This document shows positions 25,309-33,393 of a stretch of 33,393 nucleotides of DNA, piece by piece. The position numbers were made by a program, and so were the translations under genes. Source of the DNA: Rouxiella badensis (GTDB lineage Bacteria; Pseudomonadota; Gammaproteobacteria; Enterobacterales; Enterobacteriaceae); NCBI RefSeq assembly GCF_002093665.1, contig NZ_MRWE01000047.1, positions 1-33,393 on the forward strand, written 5' to 3'. Numbering within the stretch: position 1 is the stretch's first letter; each line of letters begins with the position of its first letter. The notes below the pieces were generated by a model that was not told where the DNA came from, did not search any database, and worked only from the letters and a program-made list of their open reading frames with translations.

Positions 25309-25971
25309 ATGAATAAACGTATTCTCGTTATTGCCAGCGGTCTGTGCCTTACGCTGGGACTCTCGGCCTGTACCACCAACCCTTACACCGGCGAGCAGGA
25401 AGCAGGTAAATCCGGCATTGGCGCAGGGATTGGTGCCGTATTAGGTGCCGGTGTGGGGATGCTTTCTTCATCTAAACATGACCGCGGCAAAGGCGCTCTG
25501 ATTGGCGCAGCAGCAGGCGCGGCGCTCGGCGGCGGCGCAGGCTATTACATGGACGTGCAGGAAGCCAAGCTGCGCGACAAAATGAAAGGCACCGGCGTTA
25601 GCGTTACCCGCCAGGGCGATAACATCGTGCTGAACATGCCAAACAACGTCACCTTCGACAGCAACAGCAGCACGCTGAAACCGGCGGGCGCCAACACGCT
25701 GACCGGCGTAGCGATGGTATTAAAAGAGTATCCCAAGACCGCGGTTAACATCGTCGGCTATACCGACAGCACCGGCGGCCACGACCTCAACATGCGACTG
25801 TCACAGCAGCGTGCAGACGGTGTAGGCAGCGCGCTTATCACTCAGGGCGTTGCCGGCAGCCGCGTACACACCTCCGGCGCGGGTCCGGCGAACCCTATCG
25901 CCTCCAACAGCACGGCAGAAGGCAAGGCCCAGAACCGTCGCGTAGAAATTACGCTCAGCCCGATGCAGTAA
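25309..25971 (+). CDS. yiaD: OmpA-domain lipoprotein YiaD
   Basis: A 220-residue outer-membrane lipoprotein. It has a signal with lipobox LSAC (C21 lipidated) and a glycine-zipper region (about 35-85: GIGAGIGAVLGAGVG and GALIGAAAGAALGGGAG). A C-terminal OmpA-like peptidoglycan-binding domain spans about 105-220, with NMPNNVTFDSNSS, VGYTDSTG and AQNRRVEI. It closely resembles E. coli YiaD, a BAM-suppressor-type protein. The start at 25309 has GAAGGA upstream; the longer open frame lacks a signal. A perfect terminator follows. Confidence 0.94.
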   Translation: MNKRILVIASGLCLTLGLSACTTNPYTGEQEAGKSGIGAGIGAVLGAGVGMLSSSKHDRGKGALIGAAAGAALGGGAGYYMDVQEAKLRDKMKGTGVSVTRQGDNIVLNMPNNVTFDSNSSTLKPAGANTLTGVAMVLKEYPKTAVNIVGYTDSTGGHDLNMRLSQQRADGVGSALITQGVAGSRVHTSGAGPANPIASNSTAEGKAQNRRVEITLSPMQ

Positions 25972-25996
25972 TCGACAAATACAAAAGTTTTTACTT

Positions 25997-26024
25997 AAAC
26001 ACCGGCAAGAAATGCCGGTGTTTT
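25997..26024 (+). terminator. Intrinsic terminator of yiaD
   Basis: AAACACCGGCA (25997-26007) and TGCCGGTGTTT (26013-26023) form a perfect 11-base stem with a 5-base loop followed by Ts, 25 bases after the yiaD stop. Confidence 0.9.
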
Positions 26025-26128
26025 CTCCTTTGTCTCCCCGCACTGTGCTAGTCTCGATAATTATCAGAAAACCCCTTTTTCTCTATTATCGCAACAGGTT
26101 ATCTGGCGACCATCACAGGAGATCCAGC

Positions 26129-27166
26129 GTGAGCAGGGCTAAGACAACGCAGACACCAGCTCCCAGAGCAACCATCAGGGACGTGGCCAGCGCCGCCAAA
26201 ACGGGTAAAACCAGCGTTTCGCGTTATTTGAACGGGGAACAGCATCTCCTTTCCGATGCGTTGAAAGAACGTATCGAACGGGCCATTGCCCTGTTGGACT
26301 ATCAGCCTAGCCAGATGGCGCGTAGCCTCAAAAGTGGCGAAACACGCCTGATTGGCCTGATCATTGCCGATATTACCAATCCCTACTCTGTCGAAGTCAT
26401 GCGTGGCGTTGAAGCCGCCTGTCGCCAGCAGGGTCTGACGCTGTTGGTATGTAACACTAACAACGAATTCAATCAGGAAAAACATTACCTGCAATTGCTC
26501 AGCAGCTATCGCGTAGACGGCATCGTGGTCAATGCGGTCGGCATGCGTGAAGACGCCATCTCGTCGTTGCAACAGTCTCAGCTGCCGATGGTGCTCATCG
26601 ACCGCAAAGTGGCCAATTTCTCCTGCGACGTTATCGGCCTCAACAATGCCGAGGCAACGACCGAAGTGACCCAGCATCTTTTGGATCAGGGTTTTGAGGC
26701 CATTCTGTTCCTCAGCGAGCCCGTGACCATCAATACCCGTCTCGTGCGCCTGCATACTTTCCTCAAACAGATGCAGAAAGAGCCGCAAAAATTCGCCGAG
26801 CAGGGTGAGGTGGAGCTGAATGACAGCGCCGGCCTGGAAAAACTGTTGCTGAATTTTACCGAGCGCTATCCGGACAAACGACGGGCGGTCATCTCGGTGA
26901 ACGGTGCGCTGACGCTGGTCATCGCTCGCACTATGCGAAAAATCGGCATAGTCTGGGGTAAGGATATGGGTCTGCTGGGATTTGACGATCTCGAATGGGC
27001 AGAACTGGCCGGTGTCGGGATAACCACGTTAAAACAGCCCACCTACGACATGGGATACGCGGCCCTGGGGCAACTGGTGAAACGCATTCAGGGAAGCGAC
27101 GAACCTATCCAGGAACATGCATTTTCGGGTGAACTGATCGTTAGAGGTTCAACCCAACCGATTTAA
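26129..27166 (+). CDS. ptxS: LacI-family regulator, PtxS-like
   Basis: A 345-residue LacI-type repressor with an N-terminal helix-turn-helix (TIRDVASAAKTGKTSVSRYL, about residues 13-32) and hinge (LDYQPSQMARSLKSG). The periplasmic-binding-protein-like effector domain (from LIGLIIADITNPYSVEVMRG) runs to the end. It lies directly upstream of KguE-like and KguT-like genes, as ptxS does in Pseudomonas, and a PtxS-type operator sits in the downstream gap. This suggests it represses 2-ketogluconate use. The start is a GTG at 26129 with AGGAG 7 bases upstream. An ATG further upstream falls in the yiaD terminator and is not credible. Confidence 0.85.
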   Translation: MSRAKTTQTPAPRATIRDVASAAKTGKTSVSRYLNGEQHLLSDALKERIERAIALLDYQPSQMARSLKSGETRLIGLIIADITNPYSVEVMRGVEAACRQQGLTLLVCNTNNEFNQEKHYLQLLSSYRVDGIVVNAVGMREDAISSLQQSQLPMVLIDRKVANFSCDVIGLNNAEATTEVTQHLLDQGFEAILFLSEPVTINTRLVRLHTFLKQMQKEPQKFAEQGEVELNDSAGLEKLLLNFTERYPDKRRAVISVNGALTLVIARTMRKIGIVWGKDMGLLGFDDLEWAELAGVGITTLKQPTYDMGYAALGQLVKRIQGSDEPIQEHAFSGELIVRGSTQPI

Positions 27167-27180
27167 GTCACACTCGACAC

Positions 27181-27206
27181 GACAGCCTAAAATCGTGACG
27201 GCTGTC
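27181..27206 (+). terminator. Weak hairpin after ptxS-like gene
   Basis: GACAGCC (27181-27187) and GGCTGTC (27200-27206) form a 7-base stem starting 15 bases after the stop, with only a short T-rich tail. Confidence 0.4.
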
Positions 27207-27254
27207 TCGTTCTTGACCCACAAGAACCTATTTTCCTGATAAGCAACTTCCACT

Positions 27255-27268
27255 TGGTACCGGTTCCA
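27255..27268. promoter_or_regulatory. PtxS/LacI-type operator
   Basis: TGGTACCGGTTCCA is palindromic at 12 of 14 positions with a central CG. It matches the known Pseudomonas PtxS operator TGAAACCGGTTTCA at 11 of 14. It lies about 150 bases before the kguE-like start, where the PtxS-like repressor would act. Confidence 0.65.
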
Positions 27269-27360
27269 GTTAACGTAATGTTAACAGAAACTACGCCTGT
27301 GATTAAAATTGGCCTACCTTTAATATCGGGTCTACTGCGCTATTTGAATTTTCTATCCGC

Positions 27361-27373
27361 TGGTCTCAGACCA
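27361..27373. promoter_or_regulatory. Inverted repeat TGGTCT-C-AGACCA upstream of kguE
   Basis: A perfect 6-base inverted repeat around one base, 46 bases before the kguE-like start, a good position for a second repressor. The shape is GntR-like, but no such regulator is adjacent. Confidence 0.4.
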
Positions 27374-27418
27374 TCTTTCAAATTTTAAACAACGCGACGT
27401 CGCTTTAAGGATATTGGC

Positions 27419-28195
27419 ATGAAAACACCAGAGAACGGGGCTGAAATCGTTATTGTTACCGCTGCTTATGGCTACCAGGCAGTCAAAGATTTAGGCGGGC
27501 AAACGCCTTTGCTCAAGCATATAGCCGAGGCCGGCGCCGACGGCGTCGAGATCCGCCGTGAACTGTTTACTGATGGAGAAGTTAACGACCTCAAGGTACT
27601 CGGCGAAAAAATCCGCCAGCACGGGCTGTTTGCATTTTATTCGGTCCCTGAATCGCTGTTTCTGGAGGACGGCAAGGTTAACCCTTCTCTGGAAAGCTTC
27701 CTTATTGAGGCCGACAGCCTCGATGCACGAAAGCTGAAGATTGCCCTGGGGGCTTTCGTTCCGGGTGAAGATCTTACGCCGCTAAAAGTTCTGCTCCAAC
27801 AGCACGCCGTTGAACTGGTGGTAGAGAATGACCAGACCAAAAACGGTGTCCTGCATCCGATGAATGCCTTCTTCTTTGCCGCAGAGTCTTTGCACCTTCC
27901 TGTCGCGATGACCTTTGACATGGCTAACTGGCTATGGGTGGGACAAGACGCGCTGGAAGCCGCTAATACACTCCGTGAACACGTCAGCTATGTGCATGTG
28001 AAAGCCGCCGAACAACGCAATGGCAAATACCATGCCGTGGCGCTCGACGACAGCGACGGCAGCTGGAAACCTGTGTTGGACGCCCTGCCACGCCATGCCC
28101 CACGCGGCATTGAATTTCCTTTAGAAGGCGATGACCTCACCGCCGTGACCCGCCATTACGTTGAATTACTGCGTAAGGAAGCGAAAGAAGCGTAG
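27419..28195 (+). CDS. kguE: KguE-like sugar phosphate isomerase/epimerase
   Basis: A 258-residue TIM-barrel protein of the xylose-isomerase-like family that resembles Pseudomonas KguE of the 2-ketogluconate operon. Visible features are GADGVEIRRELF (39-50), E136 in LVVENDQT, D167 in AMTFDMANWLW, a metal-type histidine in YVHVKAAE and a C-terminal glutamate in GIEFPLEG. AAGGA precedes the ATG. It is followed by a KguT-like transporter and GhrB. The exact reaction of KguE is not firmly established. Confidence 0.78.
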   Translation: MKTPENGAEIVIVTAAYGYQAVKDLGGQTPLLKHIAEAGADGVEIRRELFTDGEVNDLKVLGEKIRQHGLFAFYSVPESLFLEDGKVNPSLESFLIEADSLDARKLKIALGAFVPGEDLTPLKVLLQQHAVELVVENDQTKNGVLHPMNAFFFAAESLHLPVAMTFDMANWLWVGQDALEAANTLREHVSYVHVKAAEQRNGKYHAVALDDSDGSWKPVLDALPRHAPRGIEFPLEGDDLTAVTRHYVELLRKEAKEA

Positions 28196-28286
28196 CGATA
28201 ATCAGGTGGCAAGATGAGTCAAATCTTCAATAAATGCAGCCAAAAGTGTCGATATTGCCAATTTTCTGAGGGAAAGGAGCCTAAAG

Positions 28287-29555
28287 ATGAGCAAGGTTAA
28301 ATTAGCCGCCAAACGTTGGTGGTTCATAATGCCCATCATTTTTATCTCCTACAGTCTGGCCTACGTCGATCGTTCTAACTTCAGCTTTGCCGCCGCCGCC
28401 GGGATTAATGAAGATCTCGGCATGACCAAAGGGATGTCATCACTGCTGGGCGCCCTGTTTTTTCTCGGCTATTTCTTCTTTCAGATCCCGGGAACGATTT
28501 ACGCCGAGAGACGCAGCGTCAAGAAACTGGTTTTCTGGTGTCTGGTGCTGTGGGGCGCTTTTGCGTCTTTAACCGGCATCGTCAACAGCGTTCCGGCTCT
28601 GTTGATCATCCGTTTTATGCTCGGCATTGTCGAGGCTGCGGTCATGCCCGCCCTGCTGGTGTATATCAGCAACTGGTTTACCCAGTCGGAACGATCGCGC
28701 GCCAATACCTTTCTGATTTTGGGAAATCCAGTCACGGTGCTGTGGATGTCGGTGCTCTCGGGCTACCTCATCCACGCCTTTGGCTGGCGTGAGATGTTTA
28801 TTTTTGAAGGGATACCTGCGGTGATCTGGGCTTTCTTCTGGTGGTTCCTGGTCAAGGATAAACCTTCAGAAGTCAGTTGGTTGAGCAAGAACGAGAAGCA
28901 GGCATTGGCCGATGCACTGGCCGAGGAACAGGACAATATCAAGGCCGTCGCTAACTACGGTGAAGCGTTCCGGTCGCGCAATGTCGTTCTGCTCTGTATT
29001 CAGTATTTTACCTGGAGTATCGGGGTTTACGGCTTCGTTTTATGGCTGCCTTCTATCCTGCGCGCCGGAAAATCGATGGGCATGGTGGAGGCCGGTTGGC
29101 TCTCTTCGGCCCCGTATCTGGCCGCAACAATTGCCATGATTCTGGTGTCATGGGCCTCCGATAAACTGCGTAACCGCAAACTGTTCATCTGGCCGTTATT
29201 ACTGATTGGTGCCGTAGCCTTCTTGGGCTCATGGGCCGTCGGTCAGCATAATTTCTGGATATCTTACGGCCTGCTGGTCATCGCGGGGGCAGCAATGTAT
29301 GCGCCTTATGGTCCGTTTTTCGCCATTATCCCTGAAATGTTGCCCAAGAACGTGTCGGGCGGCGCGATGGCGTTAATCAACAGCCTCGGCGCGCTCGGCT
29401 CCTTTTTCGGTTCCTGGTTCGTTGGCTACCTTAACGGCAGCACCGGGGGTCCGAATGCCTCGTTTATCTTTATGGCGAGCTCCTTGCTGGTCTCCGTCAT
29501 CCTGACCCTGATGGTCAAACCGGAAAAAACGTCGGAACCGCTTGAGGCGCACTAA
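28287..29555 (+). CDS. kguT: KguT-like 2-ketogluconate MFS transporter
   Basis: A 422-residue MFS protein of the ACS family with about 12 membrane segments (SYSLAYVDRSNFSFAAAAG in the first, GTIYAERRSVKKL in the following loop). It resembles the 2-ketogluconate transporters of Pseudomonas (KguT) and related plant-associated enterobacteria. AAAGGAG lies 7 bases before the ATG, and the gene follows kguE by 91 bases and precedes ghrB by 94. From context it imports 2-keto-D-gluconate; the specificity is inferred. Confidence 0.8.
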   Translation: MSKVKLAAKRWWFIMPIIFISYSLAYVDRSNFSFAAAAGINEDLGMTKGMSSLLGALFFLGYFFFQIPGTIYAERRSVKKLVFWCLVLWGAFASLTGIVNSVPALLIIRFMLGIVEAAVMPALLVYISNWFTQSERSRANTFLILGNPVTVLWMSVLSGYLIHAFGWREMFIFEGIPAVIWAFFWWFLVKDKPSEVSWLSKNEKQALADALAEEQDNIKAVANYGEAFRSRNVVLLCIQYFTWSIGVYGFVLWLPSILRAGKSMGMVEAGWLSSAPYLAATIAMILVSWASDKLRNRKLFIWPLLLIGAVAFLGSWAVGQHNFWISYGLLVIAGAAMYAPYGPFFAIIPEMLPKNVSGGAMALINSLGALGSFFGSWFVGYLNGSTGGPNASFIFMASSLLVSVILTLMVKPEKTSEPLEAH

Positions 29556-29649
29556 AATAGTCTTTATTTTAATCAGATAGTTGTATTTCTAAACGAACAG
29601 CTTTACTAAACGCAGAGTCTACCTAATCGCTAGCTTGATGGAGTAAGTA

Positions 29650-30630
29650 ATGAAGCCGTCTATTGTCCTCTACAAAAAAATCTCAGCCGATCTGCTTAAA
29701 CGCCTGGAACAGCACTACTCAGTCGTTCAATTTAATGGAATTACAGCCGAAAACCGCACGCAGGTTTATGAAGCCCTGGAACAGGCTGAAGGTTTAATCG
29801 GGTCCGGCGGCCCAATCAACAAAGAACTGATCGACCACGCGCCTCGCCTGCGCGCCGTTTCAACCGCCTCTGCCGGATTCGACAGTTTCGACGTCGCCGA
29901 ACTCAGCCGTCGCGGTATTCCGCTGTTGAACGCACCAGCAGCCCTGACCGATACCGTTGCCGACCTGGTGTTCTCACTGGTGCTGGCCGCGTCGCGTCGC
30001 GTGGTTGAGTTGTCTAACCGCACCAAGGCCGGCGAATGGGATGGCAACGCGCCAGCCGACTGGTTCGGTCTGGACGTGCACCATAAGACGCTCGGTATCG
30101 TCGGCATGGGCCGCATCGGTCTGGCGGTGGCGCAGCGCGCCAACCTCGGCTTCGACATGCCGATTCTCTACAACGCACGCAGCCAGCATGCCGAAGCCGA
30201 AGAACGTTTTGGCGCGCGTAAATGTTCGCTCGACACCCTGCTGGCTGAGTCGGATTTCGTTGTCGTTATCCTGCCGCTGAGCGATCAGACTTTCCACATC
30301 ATCGGCAAAGAACAGTTCGCCAAGATGAAATCTACCGGCATCCTGATAAGCGCAGGACGCGGTCCGGTTATCGACGAGCAGGCACTGATTGAAGCGCTGA
30401 AAGACGGCACTATCTACGCCGCCGGTCTGGACGTTTATGAAAAAGAGCCCATGGCGAAAGACTCTGGCCTGCTGAAGCTGGATAACGTGGTCACCCTGCC
30501 ACATATCGGCTCTGCGACCGCACAAACCCGTTATGACATGGATGCACTGGCGGTAGAAAACTTGATTACCGCACTGTCAGGCGAGACCAACGAGTTCGTG
30601 GTCAACGCGAAAGACCTGAAAAAATCCTGA
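29650..30630 (+). CDS. ghrB: Glyoxylate/hydroxypyruvate and 2-ketogluconate reductase B
   Basis: A 326-residue D-2-hydroxyacid dehydrogenase close to E. coli GhrB (324), which uses NADPH to reduce glyoxylate, hydroxypyruvate and 2-keto-D-gluconate. Visible are the Rossmann motif GIVGMGRIG (149-157) and the catalytic triad R237 (SAGRGPV), E266 (DVYEKEP) and H285 (LPHIGSAT). In Pseudomonas the equivalent KguD reduces 2-ketogluconate-6-phosphate. With no kinase gene here, it may reduce free 2-ketogluconate to gluconate. In E. coli ghrB follows yiaD; here the kgu genes lie between them. Confidence 0.92.
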   Translation: MKPSIVLYKKISADLLKRLEQHYSVVQFNGITAENRTQVYEALEQAEGLIGSGGPINKELIDHAPRLRAVSTASAGFDSFDVAELSRRGIPLLNAPAALTDTVADLVFSLVLAASRRVVELSNRTKAGEWDGNAPADWFGLDVHHKTLGIVGMGRIGLAVAQRANLGFDMPILYNARSQHAEAEERFGARKCSLDTLLAESDFVVVILPLSDQTFHIIGKEQFAKMKSTGILISAGRGPVIDEQALIEALKDGTIYAAGLDVYEKEPMAKDSGLLKLDNVVTLPHIGSATAQTRYDMDALAVENLITALSGETNEFVVNAKDLKKS

Positions 30631-30653
30631 TTTTTTTGTACGCCAGTGCTGAA

Positions 30654-30692
30654 GGCGCGACCTCTGTTACCCCAACGGGACAGAGGCGCGCC
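30654..30692 (+). terminator. Long hairpin after ghrB
   Basis: GGCGCG-A-CCTCTGT (30654-30667) pairs with ACAGAGG-CGCGCC (30680-30692): 13 pairs with one bulged A and a 12-base loop, 23 bases after ghrB. There is no T tract, so it is a possible Rho-type end or mRNA stabiliser. Confidence 0.5.
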
Positions 30693-30809
30693 CCAGTGTC
30701 TCTCGCCCTCTCTTTTCATGAATCTGCATCTTGGTGCTTCATCCGATTGCACTGCTTTGACGCAGGCGTTAAGGTGGGCATCACTTTCTGATAACACTAC
30801 AAGCTTGCT

Positions 30810-32069
30810 ATGACGTTTTCTGTTTTCGGCGAAAAATTTACCCGTTTTTCTGGCATTACCCGCCTAATGGGCGACATGAATGACGGTTTACGTACCCCCG
30901 GTGCAGTGATGCTCGGCGGTGGAAATCCGGCTCAAATTCCTGAGATGCAGGCCTATTTCCAGGAATTACTGGGCGATATGCTGGCCGAGGGCAAACTCGC
31001 CGAAGCGCTGTGCAACTATGATGGCCCACAGGGCAAAGACGTTTTGCGTCATGCGCTGGCTAAAATGCTCAATGAAGAACAGGGCTGGGAACTGACCGCA
31101 GACAATATCGCGCTCACCAACGGCAGCCAGAGTGCGTTCTTCTATCTGTTTAACCTGTTCGCCGGTCGTCGCAGCGACGGATCGCTGAGCAAGGTTCTGT
31201 TCCCGCTGGCACCTGAATATCTGGGCTATGCGGACGCAGGCGTAGAAGAAGACCTGTTTGTTTCGGCGAAGCCGAACATTGAGCTGTTACCGGAAGGTCA
31301 GTTTAAATATCACGTCGATTTCGATCATTTGAATATCGGTAACGATATCGGCCTCATCTGCGTATCGCGTCCGACCAACCCGACCGGTAACGTGCTGACC
31401 GACGAAGAGCTTTTCCGCCTCGACGCGCTGGCGCAGCAGCACGACATTCCGCTGCTCATCGACAATGCCTACGGCGTGCCTTTCCCGGGGATTGTCTTCA
31501 CCGATGCAACGCCACTTTGGAACCCGAACATTATCCTGTGCATGAGCTTGTCCAAGCTTGGCCTGCCAGGTTCACGCTGTGGGATAGTGGTAGCCGATGA
31601 GAAAATCATCAAGGCAATCAGTAATATGAATGGGATCATCAGCCTGTCTCCGGGCAGCGTGGGGCCTGCAATGGCCAGCGAAATGATTGCCCGTGGCGAT
31701 TTGTTGCGACTGTCTCAGGAAGTCATCAGGCCGTTCTACTATCAGCGCGTGCAGGAAACCATTGCCACGCTGCGTCGTTATCTGCCGGAAGAACGCTGCC
31801 TTATCCACAAGCCGGAAGGCGCCATTTTTTTGTGGCTGTGGTTCAAGGATTTGCCGATTACCACTGAGGTACTTTACCAGCGTCTTAAGCAGCGCGGTGT
31901 GCTAATGGTACCGGGCGACTACTTCTTCCCAGGACTCGAGCAGCCATGGGCGCATACCCAGCAGTGTATGCGCATGAACTATGTTCCAGAAGCGAGCCAG
32001 ATTGAGCGCGGTGTGGCTATTCTCGCCGAAGAGATTGAGCGAGCACATCAGGAACATCGCATCGCCTGA
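30810..32069 (+). CDS. avtA: Valine--pyruvate aminotransferase
   Basis: The 419-residue PLP aminotransferase AvtA (transaminase C) exchanges amino groups between valine, alanine and their keto acids. It is very close to E. coli AvtA (417) along its whole length, from MTFSVFGEKFTRFSGIT through LTNGSQSAFFYLFNLFAGRR to CMRMNYVPEASQIE. The Schiff-base lysine is K249 in SLSKLGLPGSRCG. The upstream ribosome site is weak. A strong terminator follows. Confidence 0.96.
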   Translation: MTFSVFGEKFTRFSGITRLMGDMNDGLRTPGAVMLGGGNPAQIPEMQAYFQELLGDMLAEGKLAEALCNYDGPQGKDVLRHALAKMLNEEQGWELTADNIALTNGSQSAFFYLFNLFAGRRSDGSLSKVLFPLAPEYLGYADAGVEEDLFVSAKPNIELLPEGQFKYHVDFDHLNIGNDIGLICVSRPTNPTGNVLTDEELFRLDALAQQHDIPLLIDNAYGVPFPGIVFTDATPLWNPNIILCMSLSKLGLPGSRCGIVVADEKIIKAISNMNGIISLSPGSVGPAMASEMIARGDLLRLSQEVIRPFYYQRVQETIATLRRYLPEERCLIHKPEGAIFLWLWFKDLPITTEVLYQRLKQRGVLMVPGDYFFPGLEQPWAHTQQCMRMNYVPEASQIERGVAILAEEIERAHQEHRIA

Positions 32070-32105
32070 GGTAATGACGTCTCAGGTTCATGATGTTAGT
32101 AAATA

Positions 32106-32145
32106 AAAAACCGGAAGGCCTGTGCGGCACTTCCGGTTTTTTTTT
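32106..32145. terminator. Bidirectional intrinsic terminator between avtA and ibpB
   Basis: AAAAACCGGAAG (32106-32117) and CTTCCGGTTTTT (32130-32141) form a 12-base stem with a run of nine Ts on the plus strand and six on the minus strand. It lies between convergent avtA and ibpB and probably serves both. Confidence 0.93.
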
Positions 32146-32177
32146 GGCCTATTCGGCCCAATAATCTCGGTTAAGGC

Positions 32178-32627
32178 TTACTGCGGCGTATTTTCCAGCG
32201 CCCGATTTTCAGGTGGGGTATTATCGGTCGCGATAGCGATACGCTGTGGCTGGAGTGCCGGTGGGACATCGCGCACCAGGCTGATGTGCAGCAGACCGTT
32301 CACGAACTCGGCGGACGATACCTGCATATGCTCGGCCAGCGTAAAGCTCAGGGTAAATGCCTTACAGACCAGACCCTGATGCAGATATTCCACTTTGCTG
32401 TCAGGCGCGGCCGGTGTACCACTGACGGTCAACCTTGGACCTTCAACCTCGATATTAAGCTCGCTTTGTTTAAAACCGGCAAGCGCGAGGGAGATGCGAT
32501 AGTGATTATCGTCTGACTTCTCAATATTGTAAGGGGGGAAATTGAGGTCTCCACCCTGCAGCGAGCTGGCTAATTTATCAAAGCCAATCCATTGACGCAG
32601 AAGTGGTGAAAGATCGTGGTTACGCAT
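32178..32627 (-). CDS. ibpB: Small heat-shock protein IbpB
   Basis: A 149-residue alpha-crystallin-type small heat-shock chaperone. Features shared with E. coli IbpB are [56 protein letters not shown] and [10 protein letters not shown] with the crystallin-domain GLL motif. The start at 32627 has AAGGAG upstream and matches IbpB; the longer frame lacks similarity. It is the second gene of the ibpAB operon. IbpB works with IbpA on protein aggregates, keeping them accessible to DnaK/ClpB. Its tail is somewhat longer than in E. coli. Confidence 0.95.
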   Translation of the reverse strand: MRNHDLSPLLRQWIGFDKLASSLQGGDLNFPPYNIEKSDDNHYRISLALAGFKQSELNIEVEGPRLTVSGTPAAPDSKVEYLHQGLVCKAFTLSFTLAEHMQVSSAEFVNGLLHISLVRDVPPALQPQRIAIATDNTPPENRALENTPQ

Positions 32628-32680
32628 ATTAACTCCTTCAGTGAAGCGAGATGATGACATTCTTCTGCGGTGCGCCGGCG
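32628..32680 (-). promoter_or_regulatory. Possible ROSE-like RNA thermometer before ibpB
   Basis: On the minus strand CTTC-ACT-GAAG folds immediately over the GAAGGAG ribosome site, and CTC upstream can pair with GAG. E. coli has a thermometer at this place. The match to the ROSE consensus is loose. Confidence 0.35.
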
Positions 32681-32750
32681 CAATGCCGCGGCACAGCCTC
32701 CTTACGGCAGGCTAAACAGAAGTTTGTTTTTTAATTAAACGCTTAAAAAA

Positions 32751-33161
32751 TTAGATAATTTCAATACGTCGTGGCTTTGAGGCTTCCGGCACGACACGTT
32801 GCAAATCTATATAAAGTAAACCGTTACTCAAATTGGCCGATTTAACGTGAATATGTTCCGCTAATTGAAATTTTCGTTCGAAATTACGTTCGGCAATCCC
32901 CTGATATAAATAGGTCCGCTCGGCGGGAGCTTGAGTATGTGCGCCTTTTACCACCAGCAAATTGTCCTGTGCGGTGATATCTAATTCAGACTCGGCGAAG
33001 CCTGCCACGGCAATCGCGATGCGATAATTATTTTCGTCAACTAATTCAACGTTGTATGGAGGGTATCCCCCACCCTGATTTTGACCAGATTCGATCAGAT
33101 TAAACAGTCGGTCGAAACCAATCGCAGAACGGTACAGTGGAGAGAGATCGAAATTACGCAT
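32751..33161 (-). CDS. ibpA: Small heat-shock protein IbpA
   Basis: The 136-residue small heat-shock protein IbpA is nearly identical to E. coli Ibp[70 protein letters not shown] and [22 protein letters not shown] precedes the ATG. It binds aggregating proteins under heat stress. It is the first gene of the ibpAB operon, with a sigma-32 type promoter 111 bases upstream and a probable thermometer in the leader. Confidence 0.97.
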   Translation of the reverse strand: MRNFDLSPLYRSAIGFDRLFNLIESGQNQGGGYPPYNVELVDENNYRIAIAVAGFAESELDITAQDNLLVVKGAHTQAPAERTYLYQGIAERNFERKFQLAEHIHVKSANLSNGLLYIDLQRVVPEASKPRRIEII

Positions 33162-33262
33162 TAAAACTGCCTCCTAATATTGCAGCGAGGAAAATAAAGA
33201 CCTTCCATTTGGACAGATCGATAACGCATAAATACCCTAACGGCGTATTCTTTTGCAGCGTC
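33162..33262 (-). ncRNA. Probable ROSE-type RNA thermometer in the ibpA leader
   Basis: The leader of about 100 bases ends CCTCGCTGCAATATTAGGAGG before the ATG. CCTC can pair with GAGG of the ribosome site, and CTGC with GCAG just after it, so the site can be masked at low temperature. ibpA leaders in Enterobacterales carry ROSE elements. Only the last hairpin was examined. Confidence 0.45.
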
Positions 33263-33271
33263 GTATGATAA

Positions 33272-33299
33272 AAATGGCGTTGAAAGAGTAAATTTCAAG
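33272..33299 (-). promoter_or_regulatory. Sigma-32 heat-shock promoter of ibpAB
   Basis: On the minus strand CTTGAAA (-35, 33293-33299) and CGCCATTT (-10, 33272-33279) are separated by 13 bases, one base off the sigma-32 consensus CTTGAAA-N13-CCCCATnT. Confidence 0.85.
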
Positions 33300-33393
33300 T
33301 TCTCTAAAAAAAATTTTTTTATTTAAAAAAAAGACCGCATTGGGGGTCCTGGCAGGATTTATGCTGGCTGATTTTCACCGATCGCCGCGATTC

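Noticed and set aside
26099-26788. 229-codon minus-strand frame
   Set aside because: Opposite the LacI-type regulator, whose helix-turn-helix and effector domain are clear; composition is typical of an antisense shadow.
27269-27285. GTTAAC-GTAAT-GTTAAC repeat next to the PtxS-type operator
   Set aside because: Each half is a self-complementary hexamer common in AT-rich promoters; no known regulator match.

Overview
The window looks like chromosome of a member of Enterobacterales, probably Yersiniaceae (Serratia, Rahnella, Ewingella or Rouxiella type). The glyQ-glyS, tag-yiaC-yiaD, ghrB, avtA and ibpA-ibpB genes are very close to their E. coli counterparts and form the same syntenic backbone, with Enterobacterales-type spacing and GC content. 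Genus and species cannot be fixed from the sequence alone. No rRNA, tRNA, CRISPR, transposase or prophage gene was seen.

Layout. (1) 133-4620: a minus-strand cluster with a Tat-exported type I 3-dehydroquinate dehydratase, a CynX/NimT-like MFS transporter and a TIM-barrel protein resembling 3-dehydroshikimate dehydratases, plus a divergent LysR regulator. This reads as a quinate/shikimate-to-protocatechuate route. (2) 4852-6967: a small membrane-anchored protein, a DsbA/ScsC/BcfH-like thiol oxidoreductase (CMYC) and the DUF3053 lipoprotein YiaF. (3) 7085-15231: a guanidine-nitrogen operon. A sigma-54 type promoter and a possible NtrC site precede a guanidine-I (ykkC) riboswitch. Then come an ABC importer (binding protein, permease, ATPase), two DUF1989 proteins (carboxyguanidine deiminase subunits, usually annotated as urea-carboxylase-associated proteins) and a biotin-dependent guanidine/urea carboxylase. 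The allophanate hydrolase that should finish the pathway is not in the window. (4) 15338-19147: a Kdo hydroxylase, a divergent pair made of an isonitrile-hydratase-like DJ-1/PfpI enzyme and a GlxA-type AraC regulator, and a methionine gamma-lyase-like PLP enzyme. (5) 19365-25971: glyS/glyQ, an ACS-type MFS transporter whose Shine-Dalgarno lies in a strong hairpin, tag, yiaC and yiaD. (6) 26129-30630: a PtxS-like LacI regulator, KguE-like and KguT-like genes and the 2-ketoacid reductase GhrB, together a 2-ketogluconate utilisation cluster lying between yiaD and ghrB but lacking the kinase KguK. (7) 30810-33299: avtA and the ibpA-ibpB small heat-shock genes, with a sigma-32 promoter and candidate RNA thermometers.

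The most interesting systems are the guanidine operon, with apparent dual control by nitrogen status and by guanidine, and the quinate-type cluster with an exported dehydratase. The individual families are known; what may be new is their arrangement and control.
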